DNA of 37,306 nucleotides from a bacterium (GCA_021791295.1 JAJYWW010000040.1:1-37306); one strand, 5' to 3'. Counted from the stretch's first letter, positions 16,328 through 25,356 are shown. Numbers and translations: made by a program. Notes: generated by a model from the sequence alone, not told the origin.

Positions 16328-16356
16328 TTGACATAATATTTTGCAAGGGATAAAAT
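16328..16356 (+). promoter_or_regulatory. Sigma70-type promoter before the HicB-like gene
   Basis: TTGACA (16328-16333), a 17-nt spacer and TAAAAT (16351-16356). Transcription would begin near 16363, so the HicB start must lie downstream of that point. Confidence 0.7.
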
Positions 16357-16427
16357 TAATCTATTATAGAAAACGAAGAATAATTGCTGCTATTAAAAAT
16401 ATAATTTTATATGGTTTAAAAAACAAT

Positions 16428-16619
16428 ATGAAAGAATATAATTATACGGTTATTTTAGAAAGAGAAGAAGACGGCGGATTTCATGCGTTTTGTCCGGCTC
16501 TTCGGGGGTGTCATACATACGGGGACACCTACGATGAAGCCTCAGAAAATATAAAAGACGCAATTAAGCTTTATATCGAAAGTTTAAAGATACATAAAAG
16601 GATTAACCGTCGTTTTTAA
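16428..16619 (+). CDS. Orphan HicB-type antitoxin
   Basis: The core of this 63-aa protein matches the HicB partial RNase H fold: YTVILEREEDGGFHAFCPAL, RGCHTYGDTYDEA, then a helix ending IKLYIESLK. I start it at the ATG at 16428, because an upstream in-frame start (16341) would lie inside the promoter. No HicA toxin gene lies on either side, so it is unpaired here. The last residues (IHKRINRRF) differ from the usual acidic tail, and a small frameshift near the end may have truncated it. Confidence 0.75.
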   Translation: MKEYNYTVILEREEDGGFHAFCPALRGCHTYGDTYDEASENIKDAIKLYIESLKIHKRINRRF

Positions 16620-16797
16620 TTTATTGATAAAAAACATATTCGGCACAGTAAAGCAATGATTATGACCGAAAGAAAAATATTATTACTTGAAGTTGCTGAA
16701 TATATAATAAAACGGCGGATTATTGCTGAAGCTAAAATTTTAATCTAAACGTGGTTCTTGAGATGCTTTAAAAATAAAATATTTAGGAGGATACTTA

Positions 16798-17436
16798 ATG
16801 AAAACTTATAAATCATTTTTTATATTAACGGCATTATTAATTTTTATCTCTTTTTCCCTTTCTTCTTGTTCCAAAAATTCTAATTCCAATAAAAGTTTAA
16901 ATCAACCTAATATTCTAACGAATGCAAAAGTCAAAACCTCCGGCCGTTTAAAACTCTTTAACGTGTCTTTGCTGAATCCTAATAGAAAAACTCTTGAGAA
17001 CGCAATTAAAAAAGCGGGGCTTATTCCTATTGACGAAGGTTCTAATTATTCCTGCGACAATTATAAAGTAAACGGCCAACTCAGCGGAGCCTCTAAACTA
17101 TACGTCTGTTATACCCAAAACAACAGGTTTGCAAACGCCCAATACGTTTTTCCGGCTTTTATGAATACTGGACTTGTTAAACGCGTAATAACCATGGTAT
17201 CCGATAAATACGGCAAGCCTGACGGCTTAAACGGAAACTACGGTCTTGGAGACGTCACGGCTTATTGGCATTTCGGTTCCGACGAAGAGATTAAAATATT
17301 CAGGGGCTGGCCTTCCACTTCCGTTTATCTAAATCTCAGAAATATTCCAAACTACCGCAGGTTTCTTTATGAACTCCATAAACAGAAAGAAAATAAAATA
17401 GCTAAAAAAGCAAAATCGCAAAGCGGCGCATTTTAA
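16798..17436 (+). CDS. Hypothetical lipoprotein, 212 aa
   Basis: An N-terminal lipoprotein signal (residues 1-24) ends in LSSC, giving acylated Cys24. A Ser/Asn-rich linker and a globular domain (about 50-190) with two more Cys follow. The domain contains ENAIKKAGLIPIDEG and VITMVSDKYGKPDG, which recall small periplasmic domains that begin with a helix and a 'kYGkP' turn, but I cannot name the family. The C-terminal tail is basic. Ribosome binding site AGGAGG precedes the ATG. It is followed by a broken exported-protein gene. Confidence 0.75.
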   Translation: MKTYKSFFILTALLIFISFSLSSCSKNSNSNKSLNQPNILTNAKVKTSGRLKLFNVSLLNPNRKTLENAIKKAGLIPIDEGSNYSCDNYKVNGQLSGASKLYVCYTQNNRFANAQYVFPAFMNTGLVKRVITMVSDKYGKPDGLNGNYGLGDVTAYWHFGSDEEIKIFRGWPSTSVYLNLRNIPNYRRFLYELHKQKENKIAKKAKSQSGAF

Positions 17437-17453
17437 ATCATTTAGGATAACCA

Positions 17454-17811
17454 ATGTTTAAAAAAATCTTATTTTTATCTTTGTAATGCGTTATTATCGG
17501 AAAAATAATTTTAAGGCGATAAACTCGCTTTTGCAATTGAATATTTAGCGGTTGCAAGCAAAAAGCCATATCCTAACAGTTATGCAAAAAGATTCATCTA
17601 TTATTATGAAAATAATGATTATAAAAAGGGTTATTCCGAAAAAAGTTTTTTTGGTACAAATCTTGTCGGTTATGAAAAATATCAAGGATATGCCTTAGTC
17701 TCAAAACCCGCAATATCAAATTTTAGCGATATCGTTGAAGTTGCCGTTATTGTTTTAATCGGCGGTATCGGTGGATTCATCTATCTTAAAAAGAAAAGAG
17801 CAAAAAAATAA
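17454..17811 (+). pseudogene. Broken gene for a small membrane-anchored exported protein
   Basis: After an ATG at 17454 the frame meets stop codons at 17505 and 17511, then runs open (DKLAFAIEYLAVASKKPYPN and beyond). At a run of seven A (17638-17644) the sensible reading moves to another frame, GTNLVGYEKYQGYALVSKPA. It ends with a membrane helix (EVAVIVLIGGIGGFIYL) and KKKR before the stop at 17811. The C-terminal helix with a basic tail suggests an inner-membrane anchor. I do not recognise the family. Confidence 0.5.
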
Positions 17812-17882
17812 CTATCAAAAATAATGTAGATTAAATACCCCTTAATTTAAAGCTGAAAGTATTTTTAACATGAGAAAATTAG

Positions 17883-17930
17883 AAAAATAATTATTCTATT
17901 TATGATATAATAAAAAAATAATTATTCTAT
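17883..17930. repeat. Direct repeat, 17 nt, 31-nt period
   Basis: AAAAATAATTATTCTAT occurs at 17883-17899 and again at 17914-17930, about 53 nt before the start of the DsrE-like gene. It may be an operator pair or a chance AT-rich duplication. Confidence 0.45.
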
Positions 17931-17982
17931 AGTCTTATAATTTCTTATAATTTATAATATTTAACCGAGGTATAAAAACATC

Positions 17983-18532
17983 ATGCATATTAGTATTAAT
18001 AGAGCAAAAAAAACAAGCTTACATTTTTACAATTTCGATTATATCCTTAATTTTATTTTTAGCGTTTAATAGCGGAGCAAAATGCGTTTACGCAAAAAAT
18101 GTTAGAAATAAGCAATCGCAAACTATAAACAAAAACAATTCAAGGTTTATACATCCTTTAATCTTTTTTAAACATAAACGGCTTAAACTTATAGAGCTTT
18201 TAACTCAATGTCCTAAAAGATGGCGTATAGCGCTTTTAAGTTTAGAAAAAGCGGGACATATTTTAATCGAAAATCATATAAAATACAGTATTATAATAGC
18301 TGCTTACGGCCCGGGTTTAAAAGCATTCGTGATGAAAAACGATAAAAAATATGTAGATGCCATAAAAAAGCTTAATAAGTATAATATTAAGATCGTCGTA
18401 TGCGGAGAATCGATGAAAGAATCCGGAGTAACTCCTAAAATGCTTTTTCCTTTCGTAAAAATAGCATATCCAGGAATATTAGGCTATATAGTCGAAAAAG
18501 AAGAGCAAGGGTACGCTTTTTTAAAGCCGTAA
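17983..18532 (+). pseudogene. DsrE-like protein with a signal peptide, frameshifted in an A8 run
   Basis: The ATG at 17983 (GAGG upstream) begins MHISINRAKK. The next frame then continues as QAYIFTISIISLILFLAFNS up to VYA, together an excellent Sec signal peptide. The shift is in the eight A at 18006-18013, where one A fewer would restore the frame. The mature part has the DsrE/YchN pattern: ALLSLEKAGHILIENH, IIAAYGPGLKAF, IVVCGESMKESGV with the conserved Cys, and EEQGYAFLKP at the end. Cytoplasmic DsrE proteins carry sulfur; an exported form would act in the periplasm (inference). The frame is open and conserved throughout, so artefact or slippage is as likely as true loss. Confidence 0.7.
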
Positions 18533-18760
18533 ATAAACATTCGGAATTTATATAAGCAAAAAGGTAGGTAAAAAAAATTTAGCTAACGCTGTCAGGTATG
18601 AGGAAGCCAATCTATTAATTTATTTTAAATTTATAACCGTTATTTTTATATAAAAATAAATTAAAATAATTTTACAATCATTCATTGCCGCATTATAAAA
18701 TCCAACTGCAGTTCATATAATAATTTCAAAATTATAACGTAATTATATTTTAAAATTTTA

Positions 18761-18789
18761 TTGACATAGTTTAAAAAAAATGATATTTT
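18761..18789 (+). promoter_or_regulatory. Promoter of the TDT transporter gene; rest of gap 18533-18897 otherwise empty
   Basis: TTGACA (18761-18766), a 17-nt spacer and TATTTT (18784-18789). A leader of about 100 nt follows, including an AT-only palindrome near 18833-18850. I see no gene or other element in the remaining 365 nt between the DsrE-like gene and the transporter. Confidence 0.6.
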
Positions 18790-18897
18790 AATAAACACGT
18801 TACTATTTGTTTTTATAAAAATATAAAAGCGTTATATTTATAAATATAAAATTAAAAATAATCTTTAATAATTTAACATTGAATTTATTTTAAATCT

Positions 18898-20064
18898 ATG
18901 AAAAAAAATGATTCCGTAAAAAGCAAGTTTCGTCCTTTTAAACAATTAAATAAAGCAAGCGACCTTGTAAGACAGTTTACGCCAAACTGGTTTACTATGA
19001 ATATGGGTACGGGAATTTTGTCCCTCATGCTTGGGGCTTTTCCGTTTTATGTGCCGGGTCTGTTAGAAGTAGCCAAAACTTTATGGATTATAAATATTTT
19101 TCTTTTTATAATCTTTAGCATTTTATTCATCGGCAGATTTGTTTTTTATTTTAAATCGGCGGTAAAGTTGTTCGGCCATCCGGTTCAATCCATGTTTCTT
19201 GGAGCTATTCCTATGGGCTTGGTAACTATTATAAACGGTTTTTTAAATTTCGCAGGCCCGAAAATGGTCAATCTTGCTTTCTATTTATGGTGGATAGACG
19301 TAATAATAAGCGTTATAGTAGGCATCCTTGTGCCTTTCTATATGTTTACTAACCATACCCACAGCATCGAAGACATGACTGCCGTATGGCTGCTGCCGAT
19401 AGTACCCGCCGAAGTTGCTGCTTCTTCGGGAGGTTTTCTTGCTCCACATTTAGCTGCGGCGGCGGCAAGAGTAGTAGTAGTTACCGGCTATGCTTTATGG
19501 GCATTCTCGGTTCCTTTAGCTTTCGGCGTTCTCGTTATACTGTTTTTGCGTCTAGCTTGGCACAAATTGCCTCATAAGGATATGGCGGTTTCTACCTGGT
19601 TGACGCTGGGACCTATAGGTACCGGAAGTTTAGGGATTCTTCTCCTGGGAAGCGATGCGCCGCGCGCATTTATCGGCACTAAACTTTTTATTTACGCTAA
19701 AACAGCTGCCGCATTAGGTCCGATAGGAGGATTGGTTATATGGGGATTCGGTTTCTGGTGGCTGATAATAGCTTTATTATTAACAATAAGATACGTGAAA
19801 GAAGGAATGCCCTTCAATATGGGCTGGTGGGGGTTTACCTTCCCATTGGGAGTTTACACTGCGGCTACGATTACATTCTATAGAATTACGGATATCGAAT
19901 TTTTCAGGGTTGCAGGGGCTATATTCGTTATAATGCTTGCAGGATTCTGGACTTTAGTTACGTCAAGAACGCTTCACGGCATGTGGCACGGATACCTGTT
20001 TAAAGCGCCGTGCCTGTCGGCGGAAACGGGTTTACCGGACGAATCTAAAGAATGTCCAATTTAA
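18898..20064 (+). CDS. TDT-family transporter (TehA/SLAC1/sulfite-exporter fold)
   Basis: This 388-aa inner-membrane protein has about ten hydrophobic helices. The first segment, FTPNWFTMNMGTGILSLML, is the family signature ('PxWFxxxMGTG'). PAEVAASSGGFLA in the middle and TLHGMWHGYLF at the end agree with the TDT/voltage-dependent anion channel superfamily. Known members carry malate, sulfite, tellurite or other anions. The bacterial and fungal sulfite exporters share the C-terminal layout, but the substrate cannot be read from the sequence. It is convergent with the nitroreductase gene, with 28 nt between them. Confidence 0.88.
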   Translation: MKKNDSVKSKFRPFKQLNKASDLVRQFTPNWFTMNMGTGILSLMLGAFPFYVPGLLEVAKTLWIINIFLFIIFSILFIGRFVFYFKSAVKLFGHPVQSMFLGAIPMGLVTIINGFLNFAGPKMVNLAFYLWWIDVIISVIVGILVPFYMFTNHTHSIEDMTAVWLLPIVPAEVAASSGGFLAPHLAAAAARVVVVTGYALWAFSVPLAFGVLVILFLRLAWHKLPHKDMAVSTWLTLGPIGTGSLGILLLGSDAPRAFIGTKLFIYAKTAAALGPIGGLVIWGFGFWWLIIALLLTIRYVKEGMPFNMGWWGFTFPLGVYTAATITFYRITDIEFFRVAGAIFVIMLAGFWTLVTSRTLHGMWHGYLFKAPCLSAETGLPDESKECPI

Positions 20065-20092
20065 TTAAATGTACATAAATATATCCTTTATT

Positions 20093-20695
20093 CTATAGTA
20101 TAACCTCAATAACTTCTTCGACATTCATCCTTGACGATTTAGACTGTCTTTCGACTGGTTTTCCAACAGGAATTAAAGCTACGAGATTATCGGGACTTTT
20201 AATGCCGAGCATGTTTTCAATTTCGGGTTTGGCGATTAAAGGCCCCGTCATCCAGCATGCTCCAAGCCTTTCATTGTGTGCGACAAGCAAAATGTGCGCT
20301 ATAAAGCTCGATACGCCTTGAAGTCCGGGATTTACTATAAATTTTCTGTTGAAATTCCTGTCTTTATTTTTATCGTTATTTTCCAGTATTTTATCGATAC
20401 TGCCGACATACGGCTTCTCCACTACTGCAAGCACGACCGGCGCTTCGTTAAAAAATGCATAAACGCCCGGCGCATCTTTGCCCGTTACGTTTTTATATAC
20501 GGTTTCCACTTCGCCCCTCATTTTATTAAGAACATCTTTGTTTTTAATTATATATGTAAACCAGTTTTGAGCGTTTCCTCCGCTTGGCGAATTTATAGAA
20601 ATTTCGATAATTTTTTTTATCAGATTCAAATCGACGTCTTCCTGTTCAAATTTTCTTATGCTTTTTCTAGTTTTAACTGCTTCTATTAAGTCCAA
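20093..20695 (-). CDS. Nitroreductase-family flavoprotein
   Basis: This 200-aa protein has the N-terminal FMN-binding signature (TRKSIRKF, SPSGGNAQNW), a middle segment GVSSFIAHILLVAHNERLGA and the conserved GACWMTGPL, then a closing ALIPVGKP. These enzymes reduce quinones, nitro compounds or enones with NAD(P)H and bound FMN, usually as dimers. The physiological substrate is unknown. Translation starts at TTG (20695) with AGGAG 7 nt upstream; a nearby ATG is out of frame. Confidence 0.9.
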   Translation of the reverse strand: MDLIEAVKTRKSIRKFEQEDVDLNLIKKIIEISINSPSGGNAQNWFTYIIKNKDVLNKMRGEVETVYKNVTGKDAPGVYAFFNEAPVVLAVVEKPYVGSIDKILENNDKNKDRNFNRKFIVNPGLQGVSSFIAHILLVAHNERLGACWMTGPLIAKPEIENMLGIKSPDNLVALIPVGKPVERQSKSSRMNVEEVIEVIL

Positions 20696-20803
20696 TTTGC
20701 ATCTCCTTTTTTGTTAAACATTTATTTATATGATTTTTTATATGCCCATTTCGTTCAAAACTCAGAAATTATCATAATATTATACAACAAAAACGACTTA
20801 TAA

Positions 20804-23089
20804 TTAAAACGGCTGGTTCAATCCGAAATAATATCTGACCCCGTATTCGGAGCCGACTCTGTTGCCGAACGCTTTTGCAGCGTAAAAACTAAACATTTCG
20901 GGATATATCCCGAAAAAGTATATTTTGAAGTGCAAACCGAGTCCCGCAAAACTATATATACCGCCTTTATGAATAACCGATGGAACGGTATCGCCGAGCT
21001 TGCCTGCGCCGCCTATTACGTTTCCGGTCACGGCGGTTATATCGAAAAGGTTGTCGAATAAATTTAAGTTTAATCCACGGTATATATTTCTTTCGTAATC
21101 TGCTTCGGCAATTACGGCATCGTTGCCGATAAAAGGCTCGCTTGCAGGTATTCCCATAATGCCGTTAATACCGCCAAGATAATAATCAAGCGCCTCCGGA
21201 ACGTTTCCGTCAGCAAAAACGCCTATTCCTCTTGCGGATATTATGTCGTCAGCATTTATTTTAAAATTTCTTACATACTGCAGTATAAACTGGCTGAAAG
21301 AAAAAGGCGAAAATATATTTGAATTGGCTATATTATAAGTAAAATTAAAAAATGAACCGTATTGAGGATTAATATTATAATCTACTGAATTATAGCCGTA
21401 GCCGACTGTAAATTCCGTCAGTCTTTTAGTATTTTGATAAATTATAGAATCGCCCGATGCGGAAGGACTTATCTGCATAAAATTTACCGAACCGAAAACC
21501 GACTGTCTATATGTCTGGGCGACAGGAAAAAAATTTCCAAGCTGATGCGAAAAACCTATGCTTATGCCTCTTCCGTAATATATTTTAAATATATTAAATA
21601 AAATGCCGTTTCTATAACCGTGTTTTTTTGTCAGGGTAAAATTTAGATAGCCTTCGGAACGTCCGCTGTCAGGACTTATATCGCCGCCTGCGCCGCTTAG
21701 GAAAAATTTATAATAGTCGTTTTTCTTTTGGCTTAAAATTTTTTCTTTAATCTTTTCTTTGCTTATAAGATTTAAATCGTTATTATAATAATATACTCCG
21801 TTTTTAAGCCCGTGCGTGCGCGGAAAACGCGTAAAATATATATAATATAAAGGAAATATCGGATAATTAATAACAGTATTTACGCCCTGTATAAAATTAA
21901 ATTTTTTAACAATATTTTTTATATTCGGATTGCTTTTTATATATTTTTTCAAAAACGTTCTAAATTCTAAAGCAGTATATTTTTTTAATTTTTGCGAATA
22001 CATGCAGTATTTGGAACTGCTGCCGCCAATGCTTATTTCGTCTATAAATTTTTTATAATTAATCGTGTTTAAATATATTAATCCTTTTATAATATTTAAT
22101 TTTTGATATATATAAAAATTCGGGAAAATATTGCCGAACCTCGTACTTACTAAAATAGTTTTTGAATATAAAGGCGGCTTTAGCCATAAACTCCGCCTCA
22201 AATGAACGTAAACTATATTTATTTTTTTTAATTTCAACATATCGTATTTATCCAATAGTAATGCCGCCTTGTCTATTTTTTTATTTGACCGCCCTAAATT
22301 GTACGGATAAGGCTGAAAAAAAATTATAGATAGACCTGTTTTTACGTTAGACATCCTTTTTATTGTAAATTTTTTTGCAAATATTAAAGAAATAAAATTT
22401 GTTCTCTTGTTAATAAAAAAGTTTTTTTTATAAATTTTGCCGTTAAAAAACGCTTTATATCCAGCTTTTATTTTAAGATTAACTTTAAAATTAATATCGG
22501 TTTGGGGGTTAAATTTTTTGCCTGCGGAAATATACGGATAAAACGGCGCGTTAATTACAGTTTCTTGTTTAAAATGTCCAAAGTTGCCGATTGCCCGAGG
22601 AATTTTCGTCGTAAAAACAATTTTGACGTTATAAGATTTATATAATTTATGCATTGCCGAATTATACGATAAACTCTTTATGCTTATATATCCTCTGTTA
22701 AAATCGTAAGGGTAAAGCTGATGAAAATCAAAATCTTTTATATTTTTAGGTTTTTTATAAAAGATGTTTGGATAAAACATAATATAAAAACTACGATAAA
22801 TTTTTATATATATGCCTCTGAAATTTTTATATTTATCGCCGATTTTTTTTATTTTACGGCCTTTTTCTTCATATTTTTTCTTAAAATTATACCGGATATA
22901 ATTAATTATTTCACTGCCGGATATGGTTTCGGTTTTCGGATTAAAAACGGCATTTATTTTAACGGTCTGCTTAGAAGATTTGTCGCCGTAAATATGAATT
23001 ATTCTTGCGTATGCGCCGCTAGTGCCGCATAACAAACAAAAAACTGCTATCGCAGAACTTAACGTTAAAACTTTTATAAAATTTTTCAT
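20804..23089 (-). CDS. Large outer-membrane protein: M1-like N-domain and BamA-type barrel
   Basis: This 761-aa protein has a signal peptide (about residues 1-28, ending GAYA). The N-terminal part contains VKINAVFNPKTETISGSEII, resembling the first beta domain of M1 aminopeptidases ('xxLdpxxxxisGxexi'). The middle is lysine/isoleucine/tyrosine rich with no HExxH zinc motif, so it should not be an active peptidase. From about residue 470 the chain alternates as a beta barrel, with a GGINGIMGIP segment like the BamA/surface-antigen 'GGxxxxRGY' turn, and ends in Phe as outer-membrane proteins do. Function unknown. It has no gene partner on its strand. Confidence 0.65.
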   Translation of the reverse strand: MKNFIKVLTLSSAIAVFCLLCGTSGAYARIIHIYGDKSSKQTVKINAVFNPKTETISGSEIINYIRYNFKKKYEEKGRKIKKIGDKYKNFRGIYIKIYRSFYIMFYPNIFYKKPKNIKDFDFHQLYPYDFNRGYISIKSLSYNSAMHKLYKSYNVKIVFTTKIPRAIGNFGHFKQETVINAPFYPYISAGKKFNPQTDINFKVNLKIKAGYKAFFNGKIYKKNFFINKRTNFISLIFAKKFTIKRMSNVKTGLSIIFFQPYPYNLGRSNKKIDKAALLLDKYDMLKLKKINIVYVHLRRSLWLKPPLYSKTILVSTRFGNIFPNFYIYQKLNIIKGLIYLNTINYKKFIDEISIGGSSSKYCMYSQKLKKYTALEFRTFLKKYIKSNPNIKNIVKKFNFIQGVNTVINYPIFPLYYIYFTRFPRTHGLKNGVYYYNNDLNLISKEKIKEKILSQKKNDYYKFFLSGAGGDISPDSGRSEGYLNFTLTKKHGYRNGILFNIFKIYYGRGISIGFSHQLGNFFPVAQTYRQSVFGSVNFMQISPSASGDSIIYQNTKRLTEFTVGYGYNSVDYNINPQYGSFFNFTYNIANSNIFSPFSFSQFILQYVRNFKINADDIISARGIGVFADGNVPEALDYYLGGINGIMGIPASEPFIGNDAVIAEADYERNIYRGLNLNLFDNLFDITAVTGNVIGGAGKLGDTVPSVIHKGGIYSFAGLGLHFKIYFFGIYPEMFSFYAAKAFGNRVGSEYGVRYYFGLNQPF

Positions 23090-23191
23090 TGATTTAAACC
23101 GTAAACTTTTATAATATAATCATAGAAATATTTTACATCGTACTATTTTAATTTTACCTTAAATAGTTTAAAAATAAAGCGTTAAAATATT

Positions 23192-23674
23192 ATGGACGTT
23201 ACATTCAAACTCGCGGAAATTAATGGCGTAACACTTAATAGAATCGAAAAATACATAGACGAAAGAGGATGGCTTGCTGAACTTTACAGAAGCGACGAAT
23301 TAGGCGAATCCGTTTTCCCTCAGATGTCTTACATATCTTTAACTATGCCGGGAGTGCAAAGAGGACCCCACGAGCACGTATATCAAACCGACTATTTTTG
23401 CTTTATAGGTCCTTCCGATTTTAAAATTATATTGTGGGACAACAGAAAGGATTCACCTACATATATGAATAAAATAATACTGTTTCTCGGAGAAAATAAG
23501 CCTTCAGCGCTGACGGTGCCCCCGGGCGTCGTTCACGCATATAAAAACGTAGGCGGCAAAAACGGCCTCGTTATTAATGCGGCAAATAAATTATTCGCCG
23601 GAAAAAATAAAAAAGAACCGGTGGATGAAATCAGACATGAATCCGACCCCAAAACTGTATTTATTTTCGATTAG
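23192..23674 (+). CDS. RmlC-like cupin (dTDP-4-dehydrorhamnose 3,5-epimerase family)
   Basis: This 160-aa protein shows RmlC-type motifs: ERGWLAEL, GVQRGPHEHVYQTDYF (the RGxH metal-free active site region), WDNRKDSPTY and VPPGVVHAYKNVGG. RmlC enzymes epimerise nucleotide-linked 4-keto sugars for surface polysaccharide. This protein is a little shorter than typical RmlC (about 180 aa) and no other sugar-nucleotide genes are adjacent, so it may be a sugar ketoisomerase or an epimerase of another pathway. No clear ribosome binding site is seen. Confidence 0.8.
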   Translation: MDVTFKLAEINGVTLNRIEKYIDERGWLAELYRSDELGESVFPQMSYISLTMPGVQRGPHEHVYQTDYFCFIGPSDFKIILWDNRKDSPTYMNKIILFLGENKPSALTVPPGVVHAYKNVGGKNGLVINAANKLFAGKNKKEPVDEIRHESDPKTVFIFD

Positions 23675-23700
23675 TTAGATAAATATAGTTTGGATAATCT

Positions 23701-25356
23701 TTATGCTTTTATAAGTTTTGTATTTCTGTAATTTAATGCTTCCAATACTGAATCTGCATCTATTTTTTCTTTCATGTCAAGGTCGGCTATCGTCCTTGAA
23801 ACGCGCAATATTCTATAGTAGCCCCTCGAAGAAATATTTAATCTTTTTACGGCGTTTTGAGCAAGATTAAGAGCTTCATTCGTTGCGTTAAAATACTTTT
23901 CTATATCTGCGCTTTTTACAGACGAGTTAAATCTGATGCCGGTATTTTTATATCTGCTCAACTGAATATTCCTGGTTTTTTCAATCAATTTTTTAATATC
24001 GGCGGAATCCGGCAAATCGGCTTTAACGGTTAATTCGTCTAAATCCGCAGGATAAACCTCTATAAATATGTCGAATCTGTCGAGAATAGGTCCCGATATT
24101 TTGGTATAAAATTTATAAATTTCGGCGCTTGAACATTTACACTCATGCTTTGCGTCGCCGTAATAGCCGCAAGGACAGGGATTCATTGCGGCGACAAGCA
24201 TAAAATTACTAGGCAGAATTATAGAAAAACGGCTCCTCGATAAATTAATATATTTATCTTCCATAGGCTGACGTAATCCGTCTATGGTTTTCCTGTTAAG
24301 TTCGGAAAATTCGTCTATAAAAAGAACTCCGTTATGCGCAAGGCTTATGTCGCCGGGCAGAGGGTTTGAACCGCCGCCGCCTATTAATCCGGCAAGTGAT
24401 ACCGTATGATGCACTGCAATAAAAGGTCTTCTTAATATAAGCCCGCTTTCCTCGCAGTCGTTTTTTTTATTTTTATTTGAAAAACTGTATATATTGGACG
24501 TCTCTAACGATTCTTCAAGCGATAAGCCGGGTTGTATCCCCTCTATACTGTGCGCAAGCATAGTTTTTCCGCTTCCCGGAGGCCCGACCATTAATATGTT
24601 ATGGTGCCCTGCTACTGCGGTTAAAACGGCTCTTTTAGCAAGTTTCTGCCCCTTTATTTCAGCAAAATCGACATACTCCCCCCTCTCTTTTTTAACGAGG
24701 TTTGAGTTTTCGATAATATTTTGAAAGTATAGATTTTCTTCATTATCGCTAACATCATATTTGCCGTTTTCGTTATTTTCGTAATTTATATTTATCTTAT
24801 TATTAAAATAAACCTGAGATTCTTTTTCTTCTCTTTTAAAATAACCGATTTCTCCCGAAATAAACATACATAATTCTTTTAAATCGCCGAATGCTGCAAA
24901 ATCAACCCCGAGGAATTTTGCCGAGTTTATATTTTCATATGGAATAATTAACTTTTTATTTATTTTTTTAGCTAGTATTCCAAGTGCAATTATGCCGTTA
25001 ATCTTTTTTATTTTTCCGTTTAAAGACAGTTCTCCGGCAATTATATAATCGTTGAGGTTTAAAGCGCATTTAAGGAGTCGTGCGGAAATTAAAATGCCTA
25101 TGGCAAGCGGCAGGTCGAATATCGGACCTTCTTTTCTTATATCGGCAGGGGCAAGGTTTATAGTTATTTTTTTAACCGGATATTCAAAACCTGAATTTTT
25201 TATCGCAGCTCTTACTCTGTCCTTGGCCTCTTTAGTTGAAACATCGGGCAATCCTACTATCATAATGCCGGGTATGCCGCCCGATATAAAAACTTCTACG
25301 TTTACCGGAACGGCTTCTATTCCGATGAAAGTCGCGCTGTTTAAGGCTATTATCAT
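23701..25356 (-). CDS. comM: YifB/ComM-family AAA+ ATPase
   Basis: This 551-aa Mg-chelatase-like protein has an N-terminal LonS5-like domain (residues 1-165, with GLPDVSTKEAKDRVRAA and ITINLAPADIRKEGP). The AAA+ core carries Walker A GPPGSGKT (about 258-265), Walker B NGVLFIDEFSEL and the Cys-rich CPCGYYGDAKHECKC insertion. The C-terminal helical lid ends RGYYRILRVSRTIADL. ComM is a hexameric helicase that promotes branch migration during natural transformation. The family name yifB covers uncharacterised relatives. A polar insert at about 172-225 makes it longer than usual. GAGG lies before the ATG. Its promoter matches that of the pilus operon. Confidence 0.9.
   Translation of the reverse strand: MIIALNSATFIGIEAVPVNVEVFISGGIPGIMIVGLPDVSTKEAKDRVRAAIKNSGFEYPVKKITINLAPADIRKEGPIFDLPLAIGILISARLLKCALNLNDYIIAGELSLNGKIKKINGIIALGILAKKINKKLIIPYENINSAKFLGVDFAAFGDLKELCMFISGEIGYFKREEKESQVYFNNKININYENNENGKYDVSDNEENLYFQNIIENSNLVKKERGEYVDFAEIKGQKLAKRAVLTAVAGHHNILMVGPPGSGKTMLAHSIEGIQPGLSLEESLETSNIYSFSNKNKKNDCEESGLILRRPFIAVHHTVSLAGLIGGGGSNPLPGDISLAHNGVLFIDEFSELNRKTIDGLRQPMEDKYINLSRSRFSIILPSNFMLVAAMNPCPCGYYGDAKHECKCSSAEIYKFYTKISGPILDRFDIFIEVYPADLDELTVKADLPDSADIKKLIEKTRNIQLSRYKNTGIRFNSSVKSADIEKYFNATNEALNLAQNAVKRLNISSRGYYRILRVSRTIADLDMKEKIDADSVLEALNYRNTKLIKA

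Noticed and set aside
16341..16427. Upstream ATG for the HicB-like gene
   Set aside because: It lies between the -35 and -10 boxes of a strong promoter and before the likely transcription start.
12690..18890. Attachment-site duplication of the tRNA-Arg 3' end
   Set aside because: I looked for GGTTCGAATCCTGC or the ACGCACCA end downstream and saw no convincing second copy.
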